Source: Bdellovibrionales bacterium RIFOXYD12_FULL_39_22 (GTDB taxonomy: Bacteria; Bdellovibrionota; Bacteriovoracia; Bacteriovoracales; Bacteriovoracaceae). Taken from it: 64,000 nucleotides of DNA. A model generated the notes under the pieces. The model was not told where the DNA came from. It searched no databases and saw only the letters and a list, made by a program, of their open reading frames with translations. Positions 53,225 through 61,854 of the stretch are shown in pieces. The position numbers and the translations under genes were made by a program. The stretch is taken from assembly GCA_001770205.1 (NCBI GenBank), contig MEQL01000052.1, positions 31,935 through 95,934 on the forward strand, in the 5' to 3' direction. Position 1 is the stretch's first letter; every line of letters begins with the position of its first letter.

Positions 53225-55414
53225 TCAAAATTTATTGTCCAGAAGATGCGTTAGCGCAGAATAGAATTCTTGCGTGGATCGAAAAGTTGGAATCCCGTTC
53301 CTGATAAAAATTTGGCGATAATCATCATACAATCTTCCCGAATCAACAATTGCCACCACTTTTTTATTATACTTCTCGACGATGGCACGAATCGATCTAG
53401 CAAATTCAGACGCCTTAGAATTTTGTACCATCAAATCCAGAGTCTCCAAACGATCTGTAAGCGGAACGGCCCCTACCACAATAAGATCAACCTTTGTTTG
53501 TGCAAAATCTTCAATAAAAGCAAGATAGGCCTTCTCATCTGCCATGGGAGTTACATCAATGGGATTGGCCGGAGAAACTAATCCTTCTAAACCACATGCC
53601 GCAACTGAGGCCGCCAAACGATCCATGGTAACATTATCTAGTTTAAAGAGAAGTTTCTTATCGCCTAACGCATCTGCACTTGCCACACTCTCATAACCAG
53701 CACTAGTAACCACCGCCACCGAATAAATTTTTTTCTGATCAGGATAGGCCCCGGCAAACTTGATCATATTTATAAAATCAGCAAAACTCTCAACTACACA
53801 AATGCCCGCGCGCGTAAGCACCGCCTTTTGCAAATCATAATCTCCGGCCATTGCCCCGGTATGGCCGGCGGCGGCCTTCATTCCATCAGCACTTCTTCCG
53901 GCCTTATACAAAATAAGATGTTTACCAATAGGTAGATATTCAAGCGCCAACTCTACCAAACGCAAAACTTCACCATCTTTAAATCCCTCTATATAAAGTC
54001 CCACTACATCAATGGCACTATCTGAAAGCATGGCCTTGGCCATTTGGGAGATCGATAGATCAAGCTGATTTCCTACACACATACCATATTTGATTTGTAA
54101 ATCACTCTCGTTAGAAAGACGAGTTATAAAAAAGGCCCCACTCTGACTAATTATTCCGATATTGCTACTGCTGGCCGCTTCTCCAAAAACAATCGGCAAC
54201 TTCTTCTGCGAAATGAAAAGAGTATTCAAAGAAAGTGGCGATAAAACCACCCCTAAACTATTGGGGCCGATAATGGCCGGAGTCCACATTCCTTTGGCCC
54301 TTCGACTATTTAGCAGTTCACGTAATTGTAATCCAAAACTGCCATGGTCAGCGCCATCCCCGATACCACCGGCCACAATATAAACAACCTGAGCACCACC
54401 ATCTTGCACACAAAGATCCATAATTGTTTTAGTTATCAGTGGAGCAGGCAAGGCCAAAATTAGTGCATCTACCGGATGCTGCAAAAGTGAAGAGATATCC
54501 ATATAACACTCCACTCCTTCCATAGATTCTCCATCCGGACGAATTATTTTTATATTTTCTTTGGCAATTTTTGATTTTAAAAGATTGGTAAAAATTTTAT
54601 TCCCAAATGATTCTTTTTTCTTCGATACTCCAGCGATGGCCACTTTTTTGGGAGAAAGGATTGTTGATGCATTAACATTTTCCGGCAACCATTCTTTACT
54701 ATCTAGGCCTTCAATCTCACAATATTGCCCCACTCCATCTAGAGGTAAAATTTTACCATCTTCGCTAACTGCCACCGGATTAACTTCGATAAACTCAATT
54801 TTATTTTTCTCCAAATAGGTCGCAACACTCCATAACTTTTCCAAAAAAGCAAGCATTGCCTCCTCTTTGATCAATCCACTATTTTGACGAATACCACCTA
54901 GCCAAATTTTCCCGGCCAAATGCTGTCGAAATTCTTGTAGTGCCTCGATCGGCGTAGTTGTTTTTACGGGCCACATAAGAAGTGGAACACCAACCTCTTT
55001 GCTCCACATCTCGGTATAAATCCCTCCTAAACTCATATTAACCACATAACCACATCCACTATCTTTTTTTATGCTCAAAAAAAGTTCTACTGGTAGCCCA
55101 TCTTTTTTGGCAAAGGCCATTTTTTCGCAAATTAATGTCTCAATCCAAGAATATTTTTTCTGTAAACGCTCTTCCATTTGCGAAGCAATTTGTTCAACAA
55201 GCGCAGCAGAAAATGTTTCAAAATGCAAGGCCCCTTCATCTGACTTATGCCATAAATTCTCCGCAATACCTTTCACTACAACCTTGGTACCTTCTATAAA
55301 CGTTGTCTGACCGGTTAATTTTTTTTTACTTTTGATAGCTAAATGCTTTACCACATCAATATTATGCTCTTTTAGTATGCGATAAACCTCTGTCTCATGA
55401 ATGAATTTTTTCAC
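53225..55414 (-). CDS. ADP-forming acyl-CoA synthetase-like protein, domain order ATP-grasp then CoA-binding
   Basis: 729 aa from GTG 55414 behind GGAG. Residues about 1-230 are an ATP-grasp (beta-type) domain: YRILKEHNIDVV, EGTKVVVKGI, GGIYTEMW and EFIEVNPVAV. From about 250 come the CoA-binding (KKVAIAGVSKKKESFGNKI) and ligase domains: GPNSLGVV, NIGIISQSGAFF, and the catalytic His in AAAGHTGAMAGD. This is the swapped arrangement relative to the usual alpha-beta fused acetyl-CoA synthetase (ADP-forming). Expected reaction: acyl-CoA plus ADP and phosphate to acid plus ATP, or the reverse. Same strand as the liv genes, 81 bases upstream of livK. Confidence 0.82.
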   Translation of the reverse strand: MKKFIHETEVYRILKEHNIDVVKHLAIKSKKKLTGQTTFIEGTKVVVKGIAENLWHKSDEGALHFETFSAALVEQIASQMEERLQKKYSWIETLICEKMAFAKKDGLPVELFLSIKKDSGCGYVVNMSLGGIYTEMWSKEVGVPLLMWPVKTTTPIEALQEFRQHLAGKIWLGGIRQNSGLIKEEAMLAFLEKLWSVATYLEKNKIEFIEVNPVAVSEDGKILPLDGVGQYCEIEGLDSKEWLPENVNASTILSPKKVAIAGVSKKKESFGNKIFTNLLKSKIAKENIKIIRPDGESMEGVECYMDISSLLQHPVDALILALPAPLITKTIMDLCVQDGGAQVVYIVAGGIGDGADHGSFGLQLRELLNSRRAKGMWTPAIIGPNSLGVVLSPLSLNTLFISQKKLPIVFGEAASSSNIGIISQSGAFFITRLSNESDLQIKYGMCVGNQLDLSISQMAKAMLSDSAIDVVGLYIEGFKDGEVLRLVELALEYLPIGKHLILYKAGRSADGMKAAAGHTGAMAGDYDLQKAVLTRAGICVVESFADFINMIKFAGAYPDQKKIYSVAVVTSAGYESVASADALGDKKLLFKLDNVTMDRLAASVAACGLEGLVSPANPIDVTPMADEKAYLAFIEDFAQTKVDLIVVGAVPLTDRLETLDLMVQNSKASEFARSIRAIVEKYNKKVVAIVDSGRLYDDYRQIFIRNGIPTFRSTQEFYSALTHLLDNKF

Positions 55415-55542
55415 AGAATTAACTCCAATCTATAGGTAAAATGATGTTTATAAAACGGTAATACTCGCCTCCACATTCGTCAAGCGAATGGAGACTGCCA
55501 ATAATTGCTCATTCCAAAAAAATAATGACATGGTGGATAAAC

Positions 55543-56910
55543 CTAGTCCTGACGAATCCACATATAGATTGGAAGGCCAAGTAAGATTAATAAAAATCCC
55601 GTGCCAGTTTCCACTGGCGTTTGAAAAGTCATAACAATGATGAGAATAACGCAGAAAACGCTGTAAATTATAGGAATAATCGATGGAACACGAAAATTTG
55701 AATTAGCAGGCCCTGACTGAACAGAGTTTTTTTGCTTTCGCAAAATAAAAATACCGTAAGCGCCTAGTCCATAGAAAATAAATGAAGCAACGATAAGCAT
55801 ATCAGTTAATTGATCAAAAGTTCCCCACAAAACAAGGACAGATGCCCAAATTGCTTGCGCCACAAGCGCAAAAGAAGGCGTTTGAAATTTTGGATGTATT
55901 TTCTTAAACGGTCTAAAAAAAACTCCATCATCGGCCATGGCATAATAGATTCTCGAAGAAGTTAGGATTGAACCATTAGTTGCGCCAAGAGTGGAAACCA
56001 TAATAAGAATTGAAACAAAAAGTGCCCAGGATGTTCCACTGATTTGATTAATCATTTCGATGGCAAAGATAGATCCACTCTTCATGGCCATTGGAATAAT
56101 TTCGTTTACAGGAAGAGCATGAAAAAAAGCAAAATTAGTAATAAGATAAATGGCAAGTACACCTACGACACCGACCGTTAGTGCTATTGGAACATTTCGT
56201 CTTGCATTTTGAACCTCGCCACCGATAAATCCAACATTGTTAAGGCCATCAAATGCCCAAAAAGCGCCAAGCATAGCACTGAACATTAGCGGAATAACAT
56301 TGAATCCAGTTGGGGAATAAATCAAACTTGAATCGAATGAGTTAACTGGGAGAGAAGTTGCGTTATACATCAAAGACAAAACAATAATAATTAAAAGGCC
56401 AAGAATTTTCAAAACGGTGAATAGATTCTCAACAACAGCACCAAACAAAAGGCCCAAATAATTAATTGTAGTTAGTATTATAATTGTAGCGATGGCCAAA
56501 GCTTGTATCTCGAGGCCGTAAAATGAAAATGGAATAACACGAATAGTGGCCTCGGCAAAAACATAAGCAATGGAAGCGATAGAGGCGGATTGAATCACCG
56601 CAAAACATGACCAACCAAAAAAATAAGCGGTTCGTTTTCCATAAATGGCCCGCAAGTAAGCATAAAGGCCGCCAGTCTGGGCAATACGAGAGGCAATTTC
56701 TGCGTAAGTGAGTGCACCAAAAAGGGTGATAAGGCCGGCAACTATCCAACAAATCATCACAAGATTTTGAGACTGAAGCTTTAAAGTCATTGGCGCAATC
56801 TTTTTAAAAATTCCTGAGCCGATGATTGATCCCATTACCATCATTATGGCAGTAAAGAGACCTAAGCGCGGGGTGAGTCCAATTTGAGGGGTTTGATTTT
56901 TTTCGAGCAT
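55543..56910 (-). CDS. APC-family amino-acid permease
   Basis: 455 aa with 12 hydrophobic segments. The start GLFTAIMMVMGSIIGSGIFK is the APC signature (GxxIGSGIF), followed by QTGGLYAYLRAIYG and FWAFDGLNNVGFIGGE. The LAT/serine-threonine-exchanger type is the nearest guess. The ATG at 56910 has no ribosome site and lies only 6 bases after a -10 box, so the mRNA may be leaderless. Minus strand, upstream of the synthetase gene (128-bp gap with a small bulged hairpin at 55469-55493). Confidence 0.88.
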   Translation of the reverse strand: MLEKNQTPQIGLTPRLGLFTAIMMVMGSIIGSGIFKKIAPMTLKLQSQNLVMICWIVAGLITLFGALTYAEIASRIAQTGGLYAYLRAIYGKRTAYFFGWSCFAVIQSASIASIAYVFAEATIRVIPFSFYGLEIQALAIATIIILTTINYLGLLFGAVVENLFTVLKILGLLIIIVLSLMYNATSLPVNSFDSSLIYSPTGFNVIPLMFSAMLGAFWAFDGLNNVGFIGGEVQNARRNVPIALTVGVVGVLAIYLITNFAFFHALPVNEIIPMAMKSGSIFAIEMINQISGTSWALFVSILIMVSTLGATNGSILTSSRIYYAMADDGVFFRPFKKIHPKFQTPSFALVAQAIWASVLVLWGTFDQLTDMLIVASFIFYGLGAYGIFILRKQKNSVQSGPANSNFRVPSIIPIIYSVFCVILIIVMTFQTPVETGTGFLLILLGLPIYMWIRQD

Positions 56911-56915
56911 TGCAC

Positions 56916-56945
56916 ATTGTAAAAGAAATCAACAAAGATCGTCAA
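56916..56945 (-). promoter_or_regulatory. Promoter of the permease gene, probably leaderless
   Basis: On the minus strand TTGACG (56945-56940), an 18-bp spacer and TACAAT (56921-56916), a near-perfect -10. The start codon follows 5 bases later, at about the position where transcription should begin. Confidence 0.6.
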
Positions 56946-57101
56946 AGAGAATGAGATCAAATTTTATGACTGATTATCAGATAAAATTTAAAATTGACAT
57001 TGATTTGACGCTAAACTGGCAATAAGCTGACTTAATTTTTTTATTTGCCTATACGATAAGTTATTATATGCGGTTATCGCAGCACAATCAAAAGGAGACT
57101 T

Positions 57102-57896
57102 ATGAAGATATTTTCTACAAGCTTGATTTTAATGGGACTATTTTTTCTTGGCTGTTCACAAATGCTAACTAAGGGCCAACTAAAGCAAATGCTCAAAGAG
57201 GATCCATCAATATTGACGGAAGCAATCGAAGCTCATCCTGAAGATTTTATTATATCATTACAAAAAATCTCACAAACTGCGCGCGCAGCGATGGCCAAGC
57301 AGCAAGCTGCTGAGGATAAACAAAAAAGAGAACAAGCGATCATAAGGCCACTCTCTCCAGAAATTAGAAAGGATGAAGCAGTCAGGGGAACAAGAGGTGC
57401 TCCAATAACGCTAGTGGAATATTCTGATTTTGAATGCCCATATTGCAGCAGAGGTTATGCAACTGTTATGGAGCTACTAAAAAAATATGATGGCAAAATT
57501 CAATTTATATTTAAACATTTGCCACTTAGTATACATCAAAATGCAATGATGGCCGCCTCTTATTATGAGGCACTTCGTATGCAAAATGAGCAAATGGCAT
57601 TTAAGTTTCATGATGCTATCTTTCGCGACCAAGGAAAAATGCGAAACGGAGAAGGTTTTTTCAAGGCCATTGCAAAGCAAATTGGTGCGGATATAAGTAG
57701 ACTGGCCAAAGATTTAAAGTCAGAAGAAATTAGTGCTCGAATTGCCGCTGATCAGACCGAAGCAATTAAAATGGGCCTCGGAGATGGTACTCCAGGATTT
57801 TTATTAAATGGAATTCCGGTACAAGGGGCCCAAAATGCTAGCTATTTTATCGAACTCATTGAAGATTTGAAGGCGCGAGGAAGAATACAAATATAA
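57102..57896 (+). CDS. DsbA/thioredoxin-fold lipoprotein with CPYC
   Basis: 264 aa. Lipobox FLGC at Cys18. After a helical stretch (about 25-90, coiled-coil-like, Gln/Lys-rich) comes a DsbA/DsbC-like domain with active site CPYC in DFECPYCSRGYATVME and cis-Pro in GTPGFLLNGIPV. This is the FrnE/BdbD-like form found in many predatory and delta-type bacteria. A membrane-tethered periplasmic thiol oxidoreductase. Ribosome site AAGGAG. Confidence 0.85.
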   Translation: MKIFSTSLILMGLFFLGCSQMLTKGQLKQMLKEDPSILTEAIEAHPEDFIISLQKISQTARAAMAKQQAAEDKQKREQAIIRPLSPEIRKDEAVRGTRGAPITLVEYSDFECPYCSRGYATVMELLKKYDGKIQFIFKHLPLSIHQNAMMAASYYEALRMQNEQMAFKFHDAIFRDQGKMRNGEGFFKAIAKQIGADISRLAKDLKSEEISARIAADQTEAIKMGLGDGTPGFLLNGIPVQGAQNASYFIELIEDLKARGRIQI

Positions 57897-57920
57897 AATT
57901 GAGATGTCAGGGGAAATCCT

Positions 57921-58979
57921 GTGAACCAAAGTGTAGTATATTTTAAAAAGTTAAACAGTAGTACCGTTCATGAGATCCAAGCAATTTCTCGTGATTTATT
58001 AAACCATATTATAAAAGAGCAAAAAATTAAACTGTCCTCAGAGATCCCGCTAAAAGTTCACTTTGGCGAAAAAGGAAACAAAACTTTTATTCGTCCTGAA
58101 AATTACAATGGAATTATTGAATTCCTCAAAGATAAAAATATAAAAAGTTCTTTTATCGAAACCTGTGTTTTATATGGTGGCCAGCGCTACAAAAAAGAAC
58201 TGCACTTGAAAACGGCCAGGGAACATGGATTTGATCAACTACCAATCATTATTGCTGATGGAGAACATGGCGAAGACTTTTTTGAAGTAGAGATAAATCA
58301 AAAACACTACACCAAGTGCAAACTAGGCAAAGAGTTTTTGAAATATAATCAAATGATTATAGTGGCACATTTTAAAGGACATTTACTGGCAGGGTTTGGT
58401 GGTGCCATAAAGCAACTTTCTATGGGATTTGCCTCTAAGGGCGGAAAATTGGCAATGCATATGAATATCAAGCCAAAAATAAAAAAAAACAAATGTGAGC
58501 AGTGTAAATTATGCAAAACGAAATGTGCTACAAATGCTCTCAACATCGGGCCCAAATCGTATATTGACCACAACCTCTGTGTTGGTTGTGGTGCTTGCGT
58601 TGCTATCTGTCCACATCAGGCCGTATCTCTCTTCTCAATACCAGGATTCTTGCGCGCTCTTTTTTGGAATAATTTCCCTGAAAAGCTGGCCGAATATGCA
58701 CTGGCCGCACAACATGGTAAAAACAACATCTATATAAATTTTTTAATGAATGTTACGCCCGGATGTGATTGTGAAGGGAGGGCCATGAAATCAGTCGTCG
58801 ATGATTTTGGTATTTTTATTTCCACCGATCCAGTGGCAATCGACAAGGCCTGCTACGACATTGTTAAAAGCAAAGGCAAAAAATTTAGAGGCCACTCAAT
58901 TTTTAATTATGCTGAAAAAATCAAACTCGGTAATCTGAATTATAAACTAATTGAAATAGGCCCTATTCAGTCGTGTTGA
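57921..58979 (+). CDS. DUF362 protein with two [4Fe-4S] ferredoxin clusters
   Basis: 352 aa from GTG 57921. The N-terminal DUF362 part has IPLKVHFGEKGN, ETCVLYGGQRY and KGHLLAGFGGAIKQLSMGFASKGGK. From residue 192 two ferredoxin motifs follow (CEQCKLCKTKC, CVGCGACVAICP). The C-terminal part returns to DUF362 with GCDCEGRAM and STDPVAIDKA. A cytoplasmic iron-sulfur protein of unknown reaction. The pairing with the DsbA-like lipoprotein (24 bases) suggests a shared promoter, but the proteins would be in different compartments. Overlaps the convergent LysR gene by 13 bases. Confidence 0.85.
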   Translation: MNQSVVYFKKLNSSTVHEIQAISRDLLNHIIKEQKIKLSSEIPLKVHFGEKGNKTFIRPENYNGIIEFLKDKNIKSSFIETCVLYGGQRYKKELHLKTAREHGFDQLPIIIADGEHGEDFFEVEINQKHYTKCKLGKEFLKYNQMIIVAHFKGHLLAGFGGAIKQLSMGFASKGGKLAMHMNIKPKIKKNKCEQCKLCKTKCATNALNIGPKSYIDHNLCVGCGACVAICPHQAVSLFSIPGFLRALFWNNFPEKLAEYALAAQHGKNNIYINFLMNVTPGCDCEGRAMKSVVDDFGIFISTDPVAIDKACYDIVKSKGKKFRGHSIFNYAEKIKLGNLNYKLIEIGPIQSC

Positions 58980-59854
58980 AAAAATTTATTTTTGGAAATT
59001 TCCTGAAAAATATAATCAAAGCGACTGGGCAGTTGTCTCCCTCTTTTCCAAATGGCAGTAATCGGATCAATGACCTGTTTTTTGAGTGGTAAAAGTCTAA
59101 TCTTTTTCTGCTCAGGAAATGCCAATGCCGCATATTCAGGAAGAGCGGTGAATCCCATACCCATTGCGACGGGCCCAGGAATACGGGTAATTTGATTAAT
59201 AAATCCGCGTTGGGGAATTTCATTCATGGAATTAAACTCTTTGGGATAATTTGCTAGTAGCAGTCTGGAAGCGTAATGAAAACAGTCCGGGTGATTTATA
59301 AGTCCTATCTTTTTCAGGTTGGCAAAAGATCCATTTTTAAAATTTGAAGGCACCACCAAGCATAGCCGCTCCTGATCAATAACCTTTCTGTCAAATTCTG
59401 CATCAGTAGGAGCTTGGCTGACAAAGCCTACATCTAAACGCTCTTCGGCGATATCTTTAATAATTTGAGCATTCGGACGGTATTCATAGTGAACGATAAG
59501 ATTTGGATGTTTTTGTTGTAACGTAAGCAAAAAGGAATACATTTTTATCCCAAAGCTTCCCGGACTGGCGAAACGACACAGGCCCTGATGAGGATTATCA
59601 CCACCAATATTGGCATGAAAATCAAAAAGCTCGGCAAAAAGTTTTTGGCCAAAGTGAAAAAGGCGCTCTCCGGCAGGAGTAAGTGACAAACTTTTTTTTC
59701 CACGGATCACTAGTGGGATGGCGTAATACTCCTCCAGCGCTTTTAAATGTTGCGAAACTCCTGGCTGAGTAAGTCCTAAGCGGTGAGCAGTCTTGGTAAA
59801 GTTTTTTGTCTCAACCAGACCAATAAATGTGCGAAGATAGGTTAAATTTAACAT
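58967..59854 (-). CDS. LysR-family transcriptional regulator
   Basis: 295 aa. Winged helix-turn-helix at the N-terminus (YLRTFIGLVETKNFTKTAH, LTQPGVSQHLKALEEYY), then the LysR substrate domain from about 90 (RFASPGSFG, RLDVGFVSQAPTD, GPVAMGMGFTALPEYAAL). Divergent from the exported DJ-1/PfpI-like gene, with palindromes between, so it most likely controls that gene and itself. Confidence 0.9.
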   Translation of the reverse strand: MLNLTYLRTFIGLVETKNFTKTAHRLGLTQPGVSQHLKALEEYYAIPLVIRGKKSLSLTPAGERLFHFGQKLFAELFDFHANIGGDNPHQGLCRFASPGSFGIKMYSFLLTLQQKHPNLIVHYEYRPNAQIIKDIAEERLDVGFVSQAPTDAEFDRKVIDQERLCLVVPSNFKNGSFANLKKIGLINHPDCFHYASRLLLANYPKEFNSMNEIPQRGFINQITRIPGPVAMGMGFTALPEYAALAFPEQKKIRLLPLKKQVIDPITAIWKRGRQLPSRFDYIFQEISKNKFFQHD

Positions 59855-59868
59855 AATATATACTTATC

Positions 59869-59899
59869 ATTATCATAAAAAATGATAATTGGCAATTAT
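59869..59899. promoter_or_regulatory. Two palindromes in the LysR / PfpI intergenic region
   Basis: ATTATCAT (59869-59876) and ATGATAAT (59882-59889) are a perfect inverted repeat with a 5-base gap. ATAATTGGCAATTAT (59885-59899) is a second, a 15-bp palindrome with the T-N11-A form of LysR boxes. They overlap by 5 bases and lie between the divergent starts, the usual place of LysR regulator binding. Confidence 0.6.
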
Positions 59900-59948
59900 T
59901 GTATTTTGGGGTTATAAATCGGCTCACCAAACCAAAAGGAGAACATAT

Positions 59949-60632
59949 ATGAAATTAAAATTATTATTAGCAACTGTTTTAGCATTACTAAGTCTCAGCA
60001 CCTTTGCGGCCCAATTTTCCAAGGTGCAGGCCGACCAAGTTCCCAGCGGCATGCCTTACAACATTAAAATGCCACCTGTTACCGACAGAGATCAATTTAC
60101 TGGGAAGCGCATTGCAATTTTGGCATCTCATGGAGTAGAGGAACCAGAAATAACTCTTCCCTATCAATATCTAACCGAACGAGGAGCACAGGTTGACATC
60201 GTTGTCCCAAGCTGGACACCCCAAGGAATTGTCATCTCTTTATTTCTAATGCCACATCTTTGGGTGACTGCCGATAAAACTTTTACAACTGCTACGAATG
60301 AAACTTATGACCTGCTCATTCTTACTGGTGGTGCCTGGAATTCACAGGTGGTTAAATCTGATTCGGAAGCATTGCAATTGATTAACAAGCATTATGCTGC
60401 TGGCCGTCCACTTGCCGCAATTTGTGCTGGAACGGAAGTTTTAATTAGCGCTGGACTGATCAAGGGACTAACTGTAACAGGGCCATCGTATGCTCGAACA
60501 AACCTTGTTAATGCCGGTGCCATTGTTCAAGACCATCCTGCGGTGATCAGTGATGGAATTCTAACTAGCCGCGATCCAAATGATATTCCATCATTTGTTG
60601 CAGGAATTGATTATCTTTTGAGCGATATGTAA
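59949..60632 (+). CDS. Exported DJ-1/PfpI-family protein
   Basis: 227 aa from ATG 59949 behind AAGGAG; the frame is open 60 bases further up without a better start. Signal peptide with cleavage after TFA-AQF. The DJ-1/PfpI fold has KRIAILASHGVEEPEITLPYQYL with the family Glu, and the nucleophile elbow AAICAGTEVLISAG with the cysteine. GHxx-type glutamine amidotransferase-like residues are not evident. Exported DJ-1-type proteins are rare; the role may be a protease, a chaperone or a glyoxalase-like activity in the periplasm. Probably regulated by the divergent LysR. Confidence 0.78.
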   Translation: MKLKLLLATVLALLSLSTFAAQFSKVQADQVPSGMPYNIKMPPVTDRDQFTGKRIAILASHGVEEPEITLPYQYLTERGAQVDIVVPSWTPQGIVISLFLMPHLWVTADKTFTTATNETYDLLILTGGAWNSQVVKSDSEALQLINKHYAAGRPLAAICAGTEVLISAGLIKGLTVTGPSYARTNLVNAGAIVQDHPAVISDGILTSRDPNDIPSFVAGIDYLLSDM

Positions 60633-60804
60633 TATTAATCCATGAAGAAAAAAGCTTGGCAAGTGTAATTTTCTTAGATTATGCATCAATACAAGTGGAT
60701 GGGCCCAGAATGGCTCATGTGGGACAACACGCCTGGGGAGGAACGCTAGCTTGGCCAACTCTGAAAAGGCCGAAAGACGCGCGCGTGAACTAAATCCTGG
60801 AGGA
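60633..60804. other. Gap with possible gene remnant
   Basis: There is no ribosome site or usual start for an ORF of gene size here. Bases 60698-60795 are more GC-rich than the surroundings (GGGGAGGAACGC, GACGCGCGCGTG). Two overlapping frames without start are open to 60791 (ending KRPKDARVN) and 60825 (ending NPGGIDRSIS). This might be the tail of a decayed gene. No family recognised. Confidence 0.3.
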
Positions 60805-60877
60805 ATTGACCGGTCAATAAGTTAAGCTCTCACGAGCTTCAAGATGAAATATACTCTTAATATTGATTCATTTCATC
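60805..60877. repeat. Cluster of inverted repeats upstream of the nucleotidyltransferase pair
   Basis: Three dyads in 73 bases: the palindrome ATTGACCGGTCAAT (60805-60818); AAGCTC/GAGCTT with a 4-base loop (60824-60839); and GATGAAAT/ATTTCATC with a 19-base loop (60843-60877). The half-site ATTGACCG occurs once more at 60924-60931, close to the start of the next gene. This may be a regulator binding region or a structured leader. Confidence 0.45.
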
Positions 60878-60959
60878 AAGATAATTGTGCGCAGTAAAAA
60901 CGTACAACTTTTCTCAAATCCATATTGACCGATAGTTAAAATTTGGTTCAACTATATAC

Positions 60960-61490
60960 ATGGAAGAGATTAATGATTTAATGGGAATTATTTCTCATTT
61001 ATGTAAATGCGAAGTTAAATTTATTATTGCCGGAGGCGTTGCAGTGGTGCTTCAAGGTGTTGAACGCCTAACCATGGACGTCGATTTGGCACTTCAAATG
61101 AATAAAAAAAACATCGGAAAATTTTTACAAGCGATGATTGATCTGCACATGGTTCCAAGAGTGCCAGTATCTGGAGATATACTATTATCGTCAGAAAAAA
61201 TTAATCTAATGATAGAGCAAAAGGGAGCGATAGTTTTTACTTTTATTGATCCTCGCATGCCATTAAAGCAAGTAGACGTTTTTCTTACACCAAATCTATC
61301 ATATGATTCGCTGGATGGTTTTACCGAGTCAGTAAAAATAGGTGGGAAAAAGATTAAAATTCTCTCGAAACAGAAGTTAATCGAGCTAAAGCTTCAAGTC
61401 GATCCGATGAGAGATAAAGATTTACAGGATATAAAAAACTTACAGGTTTTGATTAATGAAGAAACAAAAGAAAAAAACAAAAAGCGATGA
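60960..61490 (+). CDS. Nucleotidyltransferase-fold protein (AbiEii/DUF6036-like)
   Basis: 176 aa. KFIIAGGVAVVLQGVERLTMDVDLAL is the start of a MNT/AbiEii-type nucleotidyltransferase: a GG...helix then D-x-D (DVDL) for metal. Then FTFIDPRMPLKQVDVFL with the third Asp, and KIKILSKQKLIELKLQVDPMRDKDLQDI, the C-terminal helix block shared with DUF6036-like antitoxin/toxin NTases. Overlaps the next short gene by 35 bases, the usual two-gene toxin-antitoxin design. Function by similarity only. Confidence 0.65.
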   Translation: MEEINDLMGIISHLCKCEVKFIIAGGVAVVLQGVERLTMDVDLALQMNKKNIGKFLQAMIDLHMVPRVPVSGDILLSSEKINLMIEQKGAIVFTFIDPRMPLKQVDVFLTPNLSYDSLDGFTESVKIGGKKIKILSKQKLIELKLQVDPMRDKDLQDIKNLQVLINEETKEKNKKR

Positions 61491-61647
61491 TTTAGAGCAT
61501 TTTAAAAAACAGCTGGAGGACATACCAGCAGAAGAGTTTCAGGGCCGCTCAGATTTTAAAAAGGCCTCGCCTGAGCAGCGACTTCGCTGGCTTTCTCAGC
61601 TATCAAAATTTGCCTATCTAGCAAGACAAAATTCAAAAAGAGAGTAA
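61456..61647 (+). CDS. Small basic protein paired with the nucleotidyltransferase
   Basis: 63 aa, starting inside the 3' end of the previous gene (35 bases shared, +1 frame). Very basic N-terminus (KKQKKKTK), then a helical part FKKQLEDIPAEEFQGRSDF, ASPEQRLRWLSQLSKFAYLA. No family recognised. The overlap suggests a fixed stoichiometry pair: in this kind of operon the small partner may be the DNA- or RNA-binding or neutralising subunit. Confidence 0.5.
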   Translation: MKKQKKKTKSDDLEHFKKQLEDIPAEEFQGRSDFKKASPEQRLRWLSQLSKFAYLARQNSKRE

Positions 61648-61854
61648 TGTTGCAAGCTGGCCCAGTGATGATACCGGGAATAGTTGACGGGTATGCCGAT
61701 TATCAATTTATCGTAGTAAATAAAAGTGTTTAGGACGTTTCGCGTTTTATTTGCTTAAATAATTGTTTAAATAATCTTGATTAAAAAATAAATCAACCGA
61801 TAGTGCTATCGTATTTAATAATTAATAAATTTTAAACTTAGAGATGGTTGTCTT

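Noticed and set aside
55469..55493. Bulged hairpin between permease and synthetase genes as a terminator
   Set aside because: The stem has a 2-base bulge and no T-run follows in the minus direction.
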